From: Amylolactobacillus amylophilus DSM 20533 = JCM 1125
Lineage (GTDB): Bacteria > Bacillota > Bacilli > Lactobacillales > Lactobacillaceae
Direction of reading: 5' to 3'
DNA: 64,000 nt
Assembly (NCBI RefSeq): GCF_001936335.1
Contig: NZ_CP018888.1
Location: forward strand, 1,178,001-1,242,000
A model generated the notes under the pieces. It saw nothing but the letters and a program-made list of their open reading frames with translations, did not search any database and had not been told where the DNA came from. Shown here piece by piece: positions 17,921 to 27,487 of the stretch (position 1 is the first letter of the stretch; each line of letters begins with the position of its first letter). A program made the translations under genes and the position numbers.

Positions 17921-19288
17921 TTGGATTATAGTCAGATAGTAACAAATTTACTCGTAATCATAGTTACCTTCATGTTTGCTGCGTTTTTCGTGGCAGCGGA
18001 ATTTGCCCTCGTGCAAACTCGTCCTAGTCAACTTGAGGACATGATTGATAAGGGCGTGGGATCACCCCGAAAGCTGAGACTCGCACTAAAGATGGTACAG
18101 AATCTGAATGAGTACCTCTCAACGACGCAAGTTGGTGTCAGTGTGACAGGAATCGTTCTAGGTTGGATTGGTGAGACGACAATCGAGCACCTGCTAATCG
18201 ATCTGCTCGGAATGACGCACCTTGCAAGCGGCGATACGTTGAATATTGTCGGCGCTGTGCTAGGTATTATTCTCCTGACCTATCTGGAGGTTGTCCTTAC
18301 GGAGATTGTTCCGAAGAACATTAGTATCGATATTCCTATCAAAATGCTGATGTTTGTCGTAACGCCGTTACATATTTTCCACACCGCCTTCTATCCATTT
18401 GTCTGGCTGTTGAATATTTCGGCGACCGGAATCGTGAAGTTACTCGGCTTTCAGGCTGCGGATGAGGAGAACGAGGTTTTCTCCCAATCGGAGATTCTAA
18501 GACTATCCAAGATCGCCGTTGCCGGTGGGGACATGGATAAAAACGACGTTGTCTACATGGAGCGTGCGTTTGAGCTCAACGATAAAGATGCGAAGGATAT
18601 CATGACGGACCGGACCAGGCTGACCATTATTGATAAGACAGAAAATGTGGGGACCGCGTTGAACATGTACCTAAACGAGGGCTACAGTCGCCTACCCGTT
18701 GTGACCGATAATGATAAGGACGCCGTTGTCGGCTATGTCTACTCTTACGATATCGTTGAGCAAAGCAGACGGGACAAGAACGTCTCGATTATCCGAATTC
18801 TGCGTTCCCTTGTAACGGTACCTGAAACGATGCCCATCCAAGCGATTCTTCATTTGATGATTCAAAAACAAACACCAATTGTGCTCGTGGTCGACGAATA
18901 TGGTGGTACGAGTGGCATCGTCACCGACCAAGATGTGTACGAGGAGCTCTTCGGTTCAGTGCGTGACGAAATCGATGACGTCTCTGACGAATACATAATT
19001 CGCCTGAATAAGACGCAGGCAAAGGTAAGTGGTAAGACGACATTGTATGATTTTGAGCGGTTTTATCACCATAAGCTCAAATCCTTTCAATCTTCGGATA
19101 TTATCACTGTCGGCGGATATATGGCCGAACATTACCCAACCCTCGCTGAGGGCGAGTCGGTGGAGCTTGAAGGGTTCAAACTCACACTTACTAAGATAGA
19201 ACAAGGATTCATGGCGTGGTTTATGGTGGAACGTGTGGTAGATAGTGCCGCTGTTCAATCGTCTGTCGCAGCAGAAGCAGAGGAGTAA
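17921..19288 (+). CDS. CNNM/CBS-domain membrane protein (HlyC/CorC family), copy 1
   Basis: Integral membrane protein related to magnesium exporters/regulators (CorC, YhdP/MpfA), often labelled hemolysin. The start is TTG 17921 with AGGTGG 6 nt upstream. The 455 residues contain a DUF21/CNNM domain (about 8-190; FFVAAEFALVQTRPSQLEDM, TGIVLGWIGE, LTEIVPKNI), two CBS modules (about 215-335; DIMTDRTRLTIID, SRLPVV, VVDEYGGTSGIVTDQDVYEELFG) and a C-terminal CorC_HlyC domain (about 350-435). A second family member lies at 44865. The exact transport role is unproven. Confidence 0.9.
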   Translation: MDYSQIVTNLLVIIVTFMFAAFFVAAEFALVQTRPSQLEDMIDKGVGSPRKLRLALKMVQNLNEYLSTTQVGVSVTGIVLGWIGETTIEHLLIDLLGMTHLASGDTLNIVGAVLGIILLTYLEVVLTEIVPKNISIDIPIKMLMFVVTPLHIFHTAFYPFVWLLNISATGIVKLLGFQAADEENEVFSQSEILRLSKIAVAGGDMDKNDVVYMERAFELNDKDAKDIMTDRTRLTIIDKTENVGTALNMYLNEGYSRLPVVTDNDKDAVVGYVYSYDIVEQSRRDKNVSIIRILRSLVTVPETMPIQAILHLMIQKQTPIVLVVDEYGGTSGIVTDQDVYEELFGSVRDEIDDVSDEYIIRLNKTQAKVSGKTTLYDFERFYHHKLKSFQSSDIITVGGYMAEHYPTLAEGESVELEGFKLTLTKIEQGFMAWFMVERVVDSAAVQSSVAAEAEE

Positions 19289-19330
19289 GCTTACAAATAT
19301 ACCCGACCAATAAATTAGATAAAGTAATAA

Positions 19331-19359
19331 TTGTTTGTCTTTTATAAAACTGGTATACT
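19331..19359 (+). promoter_or_regulatory. Promoter for hpt
   Basis: TTGTTT (19331-19336), 17-bp spacer, TATACT (19354-19359) preceded by TGG, an extended -10. It lies 30 bp before ATG 19389. Confidence 0.75.
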
Positions 19360-19388
19360 TTTGCTATCAAGTATTTGAGGGGGCAAAA

Positions 19389-19928
19389 ATGGACAATGAT
19401 ATCCTAAAAGTACTCTATTCTAAGGAACAATTACATGAATTCAATGTTAAGCTCGCAGCCGAGTTGAAACGCGACTATGCCGGGAAGTATCCGCTGATGG
19501 TCTGTATTCTAAAAGGCGCTGTGCTCTTCATGACCGACCTCGTGCGGGAGTTAGATGAGTATGTTGAATTAGATTTCATGGACGTTTCTAGTTATGGTGG
19601 CGGTACGGAATCGAGCGGTGACGTGAAGATTCTAAAGGATCTGGATACGAGTGTGAAGGGCCGGGATGTCATCATTGTTGAGGACATCGTTGATACCGGA
19701 GCCACACTGGTCGCACTCATGAAGTTATTTGAGACCAGGCAGGCTAACTCGGTGAAGGTTTGTAGCTTATTAGACAAACCAAGCAGACGAGAGGAAGAAG
19801 TTCAGGTCGACTACGTTGGCGTGACCGTGCCGAATGAATTTGTGGTGGGCTATGGACTCGATTATGCGGAGAAGTACCGAAACCTACCGTACATCGGCGT
19901 TCTTAAACCAGAAATTTATAGCAAATAG
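19389..19928 (+). CDS. hpt: Hypoxanthine-guanine phosphoribosyltransferase
   Basis: Purine salvage enzyme that converts hypoxanthine or guanine plus PRPP to IMP or GMP. The start is ATG 19389 after GAGGGGG (19377-19383); an upstream in-frame start at 19335 would lie within the promoter. The 179 residues include the PRPP-binding loop [27 protein letters not shown] and the base-binding C-terminus ending [19 protein letters not shown]. Length matches the family. It is monocistronic with its own promoter and terminator. Confidence 0.96.
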   Translation: MDNDILKVLYSKEQLHEFNVKLAAELKRDYAGKYPLMVCILKGAVLFMTDLVRELDEYVELDFMDVSSYGGGTESSGDVKILKDLDTSVKGRDVIIVEDIVDTGATLVALMKLFETRQANSVKVCSLLDKPSRREEEVQVDYVGVTVPNEFVVGYGLDYAEKYRNLPYIGVLKPEIYSK

Positions 19929-19975
19929 CCATTAATTGATTAAGCAGTAACTCCATAAAATAATTACAAGTACAT

Positions 19976-20030
19976 AAAAATCCCCAAGCTTCGTGCACTT
20001 CTAGTGCATCCACGAGCCTGGGGATTTTTT
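19976..20030. terminator. Bidirectional terminator between hpt and the amino acid permease
   Basis: AAAAATCCCCA (19976-19986) pairs with TGGGGATTTTT (20019-20029), and the interior also pairs (CGTG with CACG). A- and T-runs on the two sides serve both convergent genes. Confidence 0.88.
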
Positions 20031-20034
20031 CAGC

Positions 20035-21369
20035 TTACATCTTAATCGGTGATTTTGTAACGTGCTTCTGGTGGAGATAATAGATTGGTAGACCAATCAG
20101 CGTAATGCCGATACCGACGACCGACAGCCAGAACTGGTTAATCAGCGTTGAGCCAACGATAAAGAGGCCGCCAAGAATAGAAATAACCGGAATGATTGGG
20201 TAGAGCAGGACCTTGTATGGTCGCTCCAGGTCGGGCTCTCTCTTTCTGAGGACAAAGACTGCGATGGAAATCAGTGTCGTGAAAGCCCACATCACGAAGA
20301 CAAGCATATCGGTCAATAGATCAAACGTACCAAGAAACATCATGATAATTGAGAGTGCGAGAATGACCAATTCTGAGATGACAGGGACACCTGTGTTGAC
20401 GTTTAGTCTGGCAATGCTTTTGCTAAAGGGAAGAAGGTTATCGCGTGCCATCGTGTACGGTACCCGCATGCCAGTCATGATGTAGCCGTTCACGGCGCCG
20501 TAGACCGAGAGCAGGATACCAATCGTGATTATCTTACCCCCGATGCCCCCAAATATGCGAATTGAACTATCAAAAGCAGCACTGGGATTGTTCACGAGCG
20601 TATTTAACGGCGAGACGCTCATGAATGTGTAGTTGACGAGAACATAGATGAGCGTGATGACCCCTAAGCCGATGATAATGGCACGTGGGAGATTCTTCTC
20701 CGGTCGCTTGACCTCACCGGCTAAATTGGTGAAGTTAATCCAGCCATCGTAAGCAAACATGGCCGATAAGAGCGCGCCACTGATGCCTCTGGTGAAGCTC
20801 TTGCCTGGTCCAACAGTGATTGGCCAGAGGCTTAAGTTAATCTTGTTGGTGTTGAAGATGCCAAAGAGGATGATCAAGATAATCGGCACAACCTTGATGA
20901 CTGAGATGACAGTGTGCATGTGACTACTGAACTTGGTACCAAAGAAATTCATCATCGTTAAGAAGAGAGCGAGAATGATCGCAATCAGCGTGATATAGCC
21001 TGCTTTAATGTCAAACAAAACGGTGAATTGGGTAGCGAAGACGATGCTGAGTGCGGCGATACTTGCTGGGAAATAGATTAACATCTGAGCCCAACCAAAC
21101 AAGAAGCCCATCGTTTTGCCGTAAGTGTATTCGATATACTTTGTTGGACCGCCCGTCACGGGCATGGCGGTGGCCAGTTCTGAAACGGTTAGACCACTTG
21201 TAATCGAGATTATGCCCGCCAGGATCCAGACGAAAATTGTGGCGCTGGTTGAACCGGTTTGGGCGGTAATACTCGATATTTTGAAGAAGACACCTGCACC
21301 AATCACCGTGCCGATCACGGTCATCAGGGCCTGGAAAAAGTTGATTTCACGCTTTAATGTATTATGCAA
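20035..21369 (-). CDS. APC-superfamily amino acid permease (SteT/LAT-like)
   Basis: Twelve-helix amino acid transporter or exchanger. Typical N-terminal motif REINFFQALMTVIGTVIGAGVFFKI (discontinuous helix 1), then GLTVSELATAMPVTGGPTKYIEYTYG and, in helix 6, SAMFAYDGWINFTNLAGEV, which resemble the serine/threonine exchanger SteT and LAT-type exchangers. I prefer the TTG start at 21369 because AAGGGTGG lies 5 nt upstream; the in-frame GTG at 21378 would sit inside that site. Substrate is not certain. Confidence 0.88.
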   Translation of the reverse strand: MHNTLKREINFFQALMTVIGTVIGAGVFFKISSITAQTGSTSATIFVWILAGIISITSGLTVSELATAMPVTGGPTKYIEYTYGKTMGFLFGWAQMLIYFPASIAALSIVFATQFTVLFDIKAGYITLIAIILALFLTMMNFFGTKFSSHMHTVISVIKVVPIILIILFGIFNTNKINLSLWPITVGPGKSFTRGISGALLSAMFAYDGWINFTNLAGEVKRPEKNLPRAIIIGLGVITLIYVLVNYTFMSVSPLNTLVNNPSAAFDSSIRIFGGIGGKIITIGILLSVYGAVNGYIMTGMRVPYTMARDNLLPFSKSIARLNVNTGVPVISELVILALSIIMMFLGTFDLLTDMLVFVMWAFTTLISIAVFVLRKREPDLERPYKVLLYPIIPVISILGGLFIVGSTLINQFWLSVVGIGITLIGLPIYYLHQKHVTKSPIKM

Positions 21370-21472
21370 TTTGGCCACCCTTAATTTTTTTCATTTCTCA
21401 ATTATACAAAAAAACCGTTTATCATGGTACAAATTTACCTAATTAGTTAAAATAAGTGAGGAGGCAAATCTT

Positions 21473-22183
21473 GTGCAAAGTAGATTTAAGCATCGTTACA
21501 CAATGCAGGCAATCATCATTACGTTGATCCTGGCCTTGGCAGGTATCGGCTTCGCTGTCTATCGATTAGCGACAGCCACTACCTATCCTGACAATAATTC
21601 AGCTAAAATCATCGGCGTTTTACTTGATCAAAGCCGGGGCTACGTCGATTTCAACCAAATCGAGCAGGAGGACATCGACTTCGTTTATCTGAGGAGCACG
21701 CAGGGTAAGAGCTACTTCGATGACCGCTATCTAGAGAATCGGGATCGCTTGGTTGTGACACAGTTGGACTTTGGTACTGCACAATACTTCAGCAATGAGT
21801 CGAGTGTGGAAGAGCAGTTCAACTACTTCAGGGAGAAGGTGGGGCGGAATACGGGTATTCTGCCAGTCCTGATTATTCCCGCCGCCGATTATCACGGTGC
21901 GAAGTTTTGGCGCAAAATGGCGGAATTCACGCGTTTACTAAAAGATTCTGGCGATGATGCAGTGGTGCTAGCAAGGCGCACTGAGGTAGCGCGTTATTTT
22001 GGCAGTCAGCCCGTCGAGTTCATTGCGCCAACGAAAAAAAAGCCGGGTTTGGCGCAAAATTACCTCTTTTGGCGTTATACTAGTACAGGACGCATCAGAA
22101 ACATGGCACAAATGGACGACCTCACGATGTTGAGCTTCATGGGGAGTCAGTCGGATTATAGTCAATTAGTAGGAAGGAACTAA
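21473..22183 (+). CDS. GH25-like (lysozyme-type) protein lacking catalytic acids
   Basis: Membrane-anchored protein with an N-terminal helix at about residues 10-32 and an extracellular domain that follows the GH25 muramidase pattern: a short G-x-x-x-x-x-x-x-x-G-x-VDF start, DFVYLRSTQGKSYFDDRYLENRDR and a closing FWRYTSTGRI. Two positions that carry acids in active GH25 enzymes look altered: the Asp of the initial GIDVS motif is Leu (GVLLDQS), and the DxE motif is replaced by LIIPAAD. It is therefore likely a non-catalytic or altered relative. GTG start with GTGAGGAGG upstream. First gene of a run with the oxidoreductase, helicase and PTS genes. Confidence 0.7.
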   Translation: MQSRFKHRYTMQAIIITLILALAGIGFAVYRLATATTYPDNNSAKIIGVLLDQSRGYVDFNQIEQEDIDFVYLRSTQGKSYFDDRYLENRDRLVVTQLDFGTAQYFSNESSVEEQFNYFREKVGRNTGILPVLIIPAADYHGAKFWRKMAEFTRLLKDSGDDAVVLARRTEVARYFGSQPVEFIAPTKKKPGLAQNYLFWRYTSTGRIRNMAQMDDLTMLSFMGSQSDYSQLVGRN

Positions 22184-22187
22184 CACA

Positions 22188-23198
22188 ATGCTTAACTTAG
22201 GGATTATTGGTACAAACTGGATTACGTCACAGTTTGTGAATGCTGGTAAGGAGAATGCCGCATTCACTCTCACGGCTGTCTATTCTAGGACATTAGCTAA
22301 AGCACAGCAGTTTGCCGAATCCGTGGCGCGGCCTGACGCAGCATTTTTCACCGATTTAACGGATTTCTTTGCCAGTGACACGTTTGACGTGGTTTATATT
22401 GCTTCACCAAACAGCCTACATAAAGAGCAAGCTATCAAAGCCATTGAGGCTGGCAAACACGTTATTGTTGAGAAGCCAGCTTTCTCCAATCCGGCGGAAT
22501 TTAAGGAAGTGAAGGATGCGTTAGCTGAACATGATGATATCTTCTATTTCGAGGCGGCTCGCCACATCTTCGACCCTAATTTTCAGGTCGTCGAACGCAA
22601 GTTAGCTGAACTGGAAGCAAAGGGTAGCGTTAACGGCGCGACAATCTCCTACATGAAGTATTCTAGTCGTTACGACAATGTCCTTGCCGGAGAGGAGCCG
22701 AACATCTTCTCAACTAAGTTCTCGGGTGGTGCTCTTCAAGACATCGGTGTTTACGCGGTCTATGGAGCGTTACGGTTGTTTGGTACGCCAGATAAGGTGC
22801 ATTACTTTGCCGATATGGCGCGGACCGGCGTTGATGCAAAGGGAACTGCTATTCTTGATTACCCAGACTATCATGTAACGCTGTTATTCGGTAAAACGGC
22901 GCAGTCATATGTCCCAACGGAGATTTACGCGGGTAAGGAGACGTTATGGGTGGATAGTATTGCAACACTCGATGCCGTGCGTTTCTACCCGGATTATCGT
23001 GCTAAAGAATACACTGACCTGACCGTCTCTCATCCTGAGAACCCAATGGTTAACGAGGCAGACTTTTTTGCCCGAGCGATTGAAACAGGGGACTTTGATG
23101 CAATGCAAGATTTGTTGGTTCTCTCACACAATGTCAATGAGGTGCTTTATGCACTTAGAAGAAACGCAGGAATTGAATTCACTGCTGATAGAGGATAG
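22188..23198 (+). CDS. Gfo/Idh/MocA-family NAD(P)-dependent oxidoreductase
   Basis: 336-residue dehydrogenase with an N-terminal Rossmann domain (LNLGIIGTNWITSQF), DVVYIASPNSLH, and the family's catalytic EKP (HVIVEKPAF), then the C-terminal alpha/beta domain with GGALQDIGVYAVYGALRLFG. Such proteins act on sugars, inositols or related compounds; the substrate is unknown. AGGAAGG overlaps the end of the upstream gene, and the stop is 2 nt from the helicase start, implying co-transcription. Confidence 0.9.
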   Translation: MLNLGIIGTNWITSQFVNAGKENAAFTLTAVYSRTLAKAQQFAESVARPDAAFFTDLTDFFASDTFDVVYIASPNSLHKEQAIKAIEAGKHVIVEKPAFSNPAEFKEVKDALAEHDDIFYFEAARHIFDPNFQVVERKLAELEAKGSVNGATISYMKYSSRYDNVLAGEEPNIFSTKFSGGALQDIGVYAVYGALRLFGTPDKVHYFADMARTGVDAKGTAILDYPDYHVTLLFGKTAQSYVPTEIYAGKETLWVDSIATLDAVRFYPDYRAKEYTDLTVSHPENPMVNEADFFARAIETGDFDAMQDLLVLSHNVNEVLYALRRNAGIEFTADRG

Positions 23199-23200
23199 AA

Positions 23201-24529
23201 ATGGATTTATTCCCAGAATTTAGTACTATTTTTGCCAAACAGGCAATCACGGCGCTAACACCAATTCAGGCTGCAACCGTACAACTGTTACTTGATGGCG
23301 AGAGTATCGTCGGCCTTGCACGCACAGGTACTGGCAAAACCCTGGCTTATTCGTTACCGCTTCTAAAGCGTGTTGAACCGGGCAAAGCCAACAGCCTGGT
23401 TATCTTTGAGCCAACGACCGAGCTCGCCGTACAGGTGCGGGATGCAATCAAGGACTACGTGGCCGAGTTAGGACTGAAGGTTATTGCTCTAGTTGGCTCC
23501 GGCAACCGCGTCCGCCAGATTGAGGTGTTAAAGAAGAAACATCCTGAGGTATTAATCGTAACCCCAGGGCGTTTTTTTGATATGGTGAGTGAGAATCGTA
23601 TTCATCACGAACAAATTAAGCAGTTGGTTATTGATGAGGCAGACGATATTTTGGAATCAACCAAATTAGAACTAATTGCCTCACTGGGGCAGAATATTCC
23701 ATCAACCAGTCAGATTGCCCTTTTCGGAGCGACCGAATCCGCAATTACAAGAGATGCTGAGCAGATTTTCGCCAGACCATTCTTAATGATTGATGTGCGG
23801 GACCAGGATGTCAGTCAAGTTAAGCACTTGTTTCTGCAGGTCGATAATCGGCACAAGCTCGAGATGTTCACGAAACTAACCAAGGTGGACCATTTCTCGG
23901 CGATGATTTTCTTTAATGCGGTGAAACAGCTAGAATATTTTGCTGGCGTCCTGAGCCATACGAAAGTCAGCTTCGATGCCTTATCGAATGCGACGAACAA
24001 GCAAGCAAGTAAGGGTGCACTAAAGCGTTTAGCGAAACGTGAAATTAAGACGCTGTTGACAACTGATTTAGCTGCGCGAGGTCTTGACGTTTTCGACCTG
24101 TTATACGTCGTGAACTACGAACTACCGGCCGATAAGAATACCTATGTTCATCGTGCTGGGAGAACCGGACGAATGGGCAAAAAAGGAACGGTGATTACGC
24201 TAGGCACCGACCATGATTTGCGTAATTTGAAGAAAATGTTGGGCGCTGAGTATGAGATTAAACGTGTCTATTTTTCCGGGAGAGAACTGACCACGGATAA
24301 GCCGGCACAGGCTGAGGTACCACAAGAACAAGAGGTCAATGGTGGTCAGAATTCCACTGCTGTAACTGGAACCTCCCACCAGCAAGAACCGCCTGCGCAT
24401 GTTAATGAGCGCTCTAAGAAACTGGAGCGGGCAAAACGTAAGAAGCGCCAGAAAAAGCAAAAGAATAAGGGCTATCATCCTTTGAAAGATAAGAAGCAAA
24501 AGAAGGAAGCGGCTCGAAACGAGCAATAA
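23201..24529 (+). CDS. DEAD-box RNA helicase (CshB-like)
   Basis: ATP-dependent RNA helicase, probably for ribosome assembly or mRNA turnover in the cold. The 442 residues carry the Q motif (ALTPIQAATV), motif I ARTGTGKTLAY, TPGR, motif II DEAD and the C-terminal RecA-like domain with ARGLD and HRAGRTGRMG. Two motifs are unusual: Ia reads PTTELA where PTRELA is normal, and III reads GAT where SAT is normal. The last ~100 residues are a low-complexity Gln/Lys/Arg-rich tail (KKRQKKQKNKGYHP), suited to RNA binding. Placed between an oxidoreductase and a PTS permease gene. Confidence 0.93.
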   Translation: MDLFPEFSTIFAKQAITALTPIQAATVQLLLDGESIVGLARTGTGKTLAYSLPLLKRVEPGKANSLVIFEPTTELAVQVRDAIKDYVAELGLKVIALVGSGNRVRQIEVLKKKHPEVLIVTPGRFFDMVSENRIHHEQIKQLVIDEADDILESTKLELIASLGQNIPSTSQIALFGATESAITRDAEQIFARPFLMIDVRDQDVSQVKHLFLQVDNRHKLEMFTKLTKVDHFSAMIFFNAVKQLEYFAGVLSHTKVSFDALSNATNKQASKGALKRLAKREIKTLLTTDLAARGLDVFDLLYVVNYELPADKNTYVHRAGRTGRMGKKGTVITLGTDHDLRNLKKMLGAEYEIKRVYFSGRELTTDKPAQAEVPQEQEVNGGQNSTAVTGTSHQQEPPAHVNERSKKLERAKRKKRQKKQKNKGYHPLKDKKQKKEAARNEQ

Positions 24530-24562
24530 GAGTTCTATTTAAGCGTTAAAGGGGATGAATAA

Positions 24563-25933
24563 GTGATTGCTTGGCTAGAGAAATATATTGTACCAATCGC
24601 AACCACTATTGGTTCGTTAAGGTGGCTGGTAGCATTGCGGGATGCGTTCGTCTCACTGCTACCAATCACGATGGTCGGATCGGTATCCGTCTTGTTGAAT
24701 AGCCTGATTCAGGTGGCTCATGATCAGATGGGTTGGCAGACCATCTATTCGGTTTTACGACCACTCGTGGCAATCGATAACGTGATTTGGAATGGCACAT
24801 TTGCTATTTTTGCGCTATTCTTCGCTGCAGCCTGGGGGTACCACCTAGCAAAAGCTTATGAGGTGAATGGGATTACAGGCTCACTCATCGCTGTGGCCTC
24901 GTTTGTCATGAGTATCGCCAATGTTGCAAACGTTAAGTTGGACCAATCGTTGCCACAGGCATCGCAGAATTTGTTGAGTGGTGCCAAAATTATTTTAAAA
25001 GGCAAGACCATGTATATTAGGGACGTCTTCGCCATCGACCAACTCTCGACCACGGGGTTAATTACTGCAATTATTTTTGGAGCATTAGGGGCAATTATCT
25101 ATATTATGATGACGAAGGCGCGGCTCGTGATTAACCTCACTGGGCAGATGCCACAGGCGAGCACAATTGCCTTCGCGGCAATAATTCCCGCCCTGGTTGC
25201 GTTATTTACCGTAGGCTCCATCAATTATTTGTTCACCCGTTTCACAGGACTGTTCTTCGGTGACTGGTTGGTGCGGGCTATCCAGCAACCGTTGCTGCGC
25301 GCAGGACAGGGCTTTGGGATGGTCATCTTAGTGACCACTCTGGTCCAGGTATTCTGGTTCTTTGGGATTCACGGAATGAACGTCTTGTCACCGGTCCTTG
25401 ATTCAGTCTGGTTGGCACCGCAGAATATGAATATTATGGCGGTGAGAAACGGGACTGACCTGCCGTATAAGTGGGTGCGTGGTTCCTTTGATGCATTTGC
25501 TTGGTTTGGCGGCGCCGGCAGCACACTATTGCTCGTGGTGGCCATTCTGGTGTTCTCTAAGCGGACCGATCAGCGAACATTGGCGAAAATCACGTTGGCT
25601 CCACAAGTATTCAATATCAATGAGCCCGTGATGTTTGGCTTGCCCATTGTCTTGAACACGATCTACTTCATCCCATTCATGGTAGCTCCGCTCGCGAACG
25701 TTACGCTGGCGTACATCGTTACTCAAGTTGGTTGGGTTAATCCCGTCCAGGTGGCGATGCCACAGTTTATGCCGTCGGTACTTCAGGCATTTTTGGCCAC
25801 CAATATGGATTGGCGGGCCATTGTGCTGGCGTTGGTGAATATGCTCATTGCATTCCTCATCTGGGCCCCGTTTGTGCGTGCCGCCAATAAAATTCATGTA
25901 CAAGACCGTTTCAAAAATCGTTATTCATGGTAG
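24563..25933 (+). CDS. PTS sugar transporter subunit IIC (cellobiose/diacetylchitobiose type)
   Basis: Membrane channel of a lactose/cellobiose-family phosphotransferase system. The 456 residues have ~10 helices and the IIC signatures FFGIHGMNVLSPVLD and FNINEPVMFGLPIVLN. GTG start with AAAGGGG upstream. No IIA or IIB gene is next to it, so it must rely on components encoded elsewhere; general HPr and Enzyme I are at 51.0-53.0 kb. The sugar is not determinable. It is probably the last gene of the operon that starts at 21473. Confidence 0.92.
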   Translation: MIAWLEKYIVPIATTIGSLRWLVALRDAFVSLLPITMVGSVSVLLNSLIQVAHDQMGWQTIYSVLRPLVAIDNVIWNGTFAIFALFFAAAWGYHLAKAYEVNGITGSLIAVASFVMSIANVANVKLDQSLPQASQNLLSGAKIILKGKTMYIRDVFAIDQLSTTGLITAIIFGALGAIIYIMMTKARLVINLTGQMPQASTIAFAAIIPALVALFTVGSINYLFTRFTGLFFGDWLVRAIQQPLLRAGQGFGMVILVTTLVQVFWFFGIHGMNVLSPVLDSVWLAPQNMNIMAVRNGTDLPYKWVRGSFDAFAWFGGAGSTLLLVVAILVFSKRTDQRTLAKITLAPQVFNINEPVMFGLPIVLNTIYFIPFMVAPLANVTLAYIVTQVGWVNPVQVAMPQFMPSVLQAFLATNMDWRAIVLALVNMLIAFLIWAPFVRAANKIHVQDRFKNRYSW

Positions 25934-25969
25934 AATATATTATTAGATAATCAAGTAATTGATTATTCT

Positions 25970-26043
<74 letters not shown>

Positions 26044-26055
26044 TCGGTAGATTAT

Positions 26056-26093
26056 AAAAGGTTGTCACGAACAAACTCGTGACAACCTTTTTT
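26056..26093. terminator. Bidirectional terminator after tRNA-Arg
   Basis: A 15-bp perfect stem AAAAGGTTGTCACGA (26056-26070) with its complement at 26077-26091, then T residues. It ends the tRNA transcript and the convergent pepS gene. Confidence 0.92.
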
Positions 26094-26114
26094 GCTGATT
26101 TCCGACCTTTGGGG

Positions 26115-27353
26115 TTAAAATGCCCACTCTCCGTGACGAAATACGGGAATGATTGCACCGGACTTGGTAATTCCGTCGACATCCATCTCGCTTCCACCAA
26201 CCATGAAGTCGACGTGCACGGTGCTGACGTTTAGTCCGTGCCGTTGTAACGCCAGTGGATTCATCTTGGTACCACCCGCCACGCTCGATGGGTAGGCGGC
26301 TCCTAGTGCAAGATGGTTCGCGGCATTTTCGTCGAACAAAGTATTATAGAAAATAATATTAGACTGGGAGATGGGCGATGAATAGGGTACTAACGAAACC
26401 TCACCGAGTGAACGGGCGCCTTCATCCGTCTCTAGTAGGTGCTCAAGTGTTTGCTGACCAGATTCAGCTTGGATTTGGCTAATCTTTCCGCGACGGAAAT
26501 CAAAGCGAATTCCCGTGATAATTTGCCCGCCGTACGACAGTGGCTTAGTTGCGGTAACATGGCCATCGATGCGGTTCTTATCTGGCGCAGTGAAAACCTC
26601 CTCGGTTGGCATATTGGGAATAAAAGGCTGACCTTGGCGGTTAGTCGCGCCTGCACTCTCCCAAATGTGTTGTTGTGGTAGTCCGACCGTCAACGCGGTT
26701 CCTGGTGCCCGGTAAACGAGTCTGTCAAATTGGTAGTCATTAAGCTGCTGTGCTCTTTGGTCTAGCCTACGAACATGTTGTCGCCAGGCCCGAACAGGGT
26801 CCTCGCTGTAGATGCGTGTTGCTTGAAAAATTTGGTGCCACAATTCATCGTTGGCTGCCTCTTTAGTCATCTGTGGAAATATCTTTTGGGCCCAGGCGGG
26901 ATTGGCCGCAGCTACCACGGTCCAGCTAATATCATTATTTTGCGAGGCATGACGTAGTGGCCTTAGGCCAGTGGCGTTTGTTGACTGGAATAAGGCAAGA
27001 CGCTCGTGCTTAACGCCGTCTAGGGCGCCAGGAATTGAACTAACAACATTAATCCGTTTAGCTTGATGCTCTAGCAAGTATGCTGTTTCCTGCCGCTTGG
27101 CCTCTTTAAACGTGCCAAGATGTTTTTCACTAGCATGGAGGAGAAATTCATGGGTAAGGAAGTCGTCGTTCCAGTTAACGATTACTTCGGCAGCACCGAG
27201 TCTATAAGCTGCGCTGGTTAGGAGATGGACTAATTCAGCCTGCGCTATATCTGCTTCCACATAGACTATGTCATCTCGCTGGATGCCAGCACCGATTTCA
27301 ACAATCATCTGTGCGTAAGTTGTTAATAATTTCGTGAAATTGGGTAGGGTCAT
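26115..27353 (-). CDS. pepS: Aminopeptidase PepS (M29 family)
   Basis: Cytosolic metalloaminopeptidase that trims N-terminal residues from peptides, part of the lactic acid bacterial peptide-use machinery. The 412 residues show M29 features: MPTEEVFTAPDKNRIDGHV (metal-ligand Glu), LGEVSLVPYSSPIS, LALGAAYP and VHVDFMVGGSEMDVDGI (ligand His and Asp residues). A GAGGAGCAT-like site lies before the ATG on the minus strand. Length is normal; it appears to be a single-gene unit. Confidence 0.93.
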   Translation of the reverse strand: MTLPNFTKLLTTYAQMIVEIGAGIQRDDIVYVEADIAQAELVHLLTSAAYRLGAAEVIVNWNDDFLTHEFLLHASEKHLGTFKEAKRQETAYLLEHQAKRINVVSSIPGALDGVKHERLALFQSTNATGLRPLRHASQNNDISWTVVAAANPAWAQKIFPQMTKEAANDELWHQIFQATRIYSEDPVRAWRQHVRRLDQRAQQLNDYQFDRLVYRAPGTALTVGLPQQHIWESAGATNRQGQPFIPNMPTEEVFTAPDKNRIDGHVTATKPLSYGGQIITGIRFDFRRGKISQIQAESGQQTLEHLLETDEGARSLGEVSLVPYSSPISQSNIIFYNTLFDENAANHLALGAAYPSSVAGGTKMNPLALQRHGLNVSTVHVDFMVGGSEMDVDGITKSGAIIPVFRHGEWAF

Positions 27354-27438
27354 TTTGATGCTCCTCGTGGGTTTAATTAGCTAGAACCGTTTGGGGAAAT
27401 TATAGCACAGGAAGTCGGCAGCGTATGTCAGGTTCCTG

Positions 27439-27467
27439 TTCAATTTTCTGGAGCATTACGGTATGAT
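27439..27467 (+). promoter_or_regulatory. Promoter for mnaA
   Basis: TTCAAT (27439-27444), 17-bp spacer, TATGAT (27462-27467), 20 bp before ATG 27488, so the untranslated leader would be short. Confidence 0.5.
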
Positions 27468-27487
27468 AGTGAGAGCGGAGGAATATT

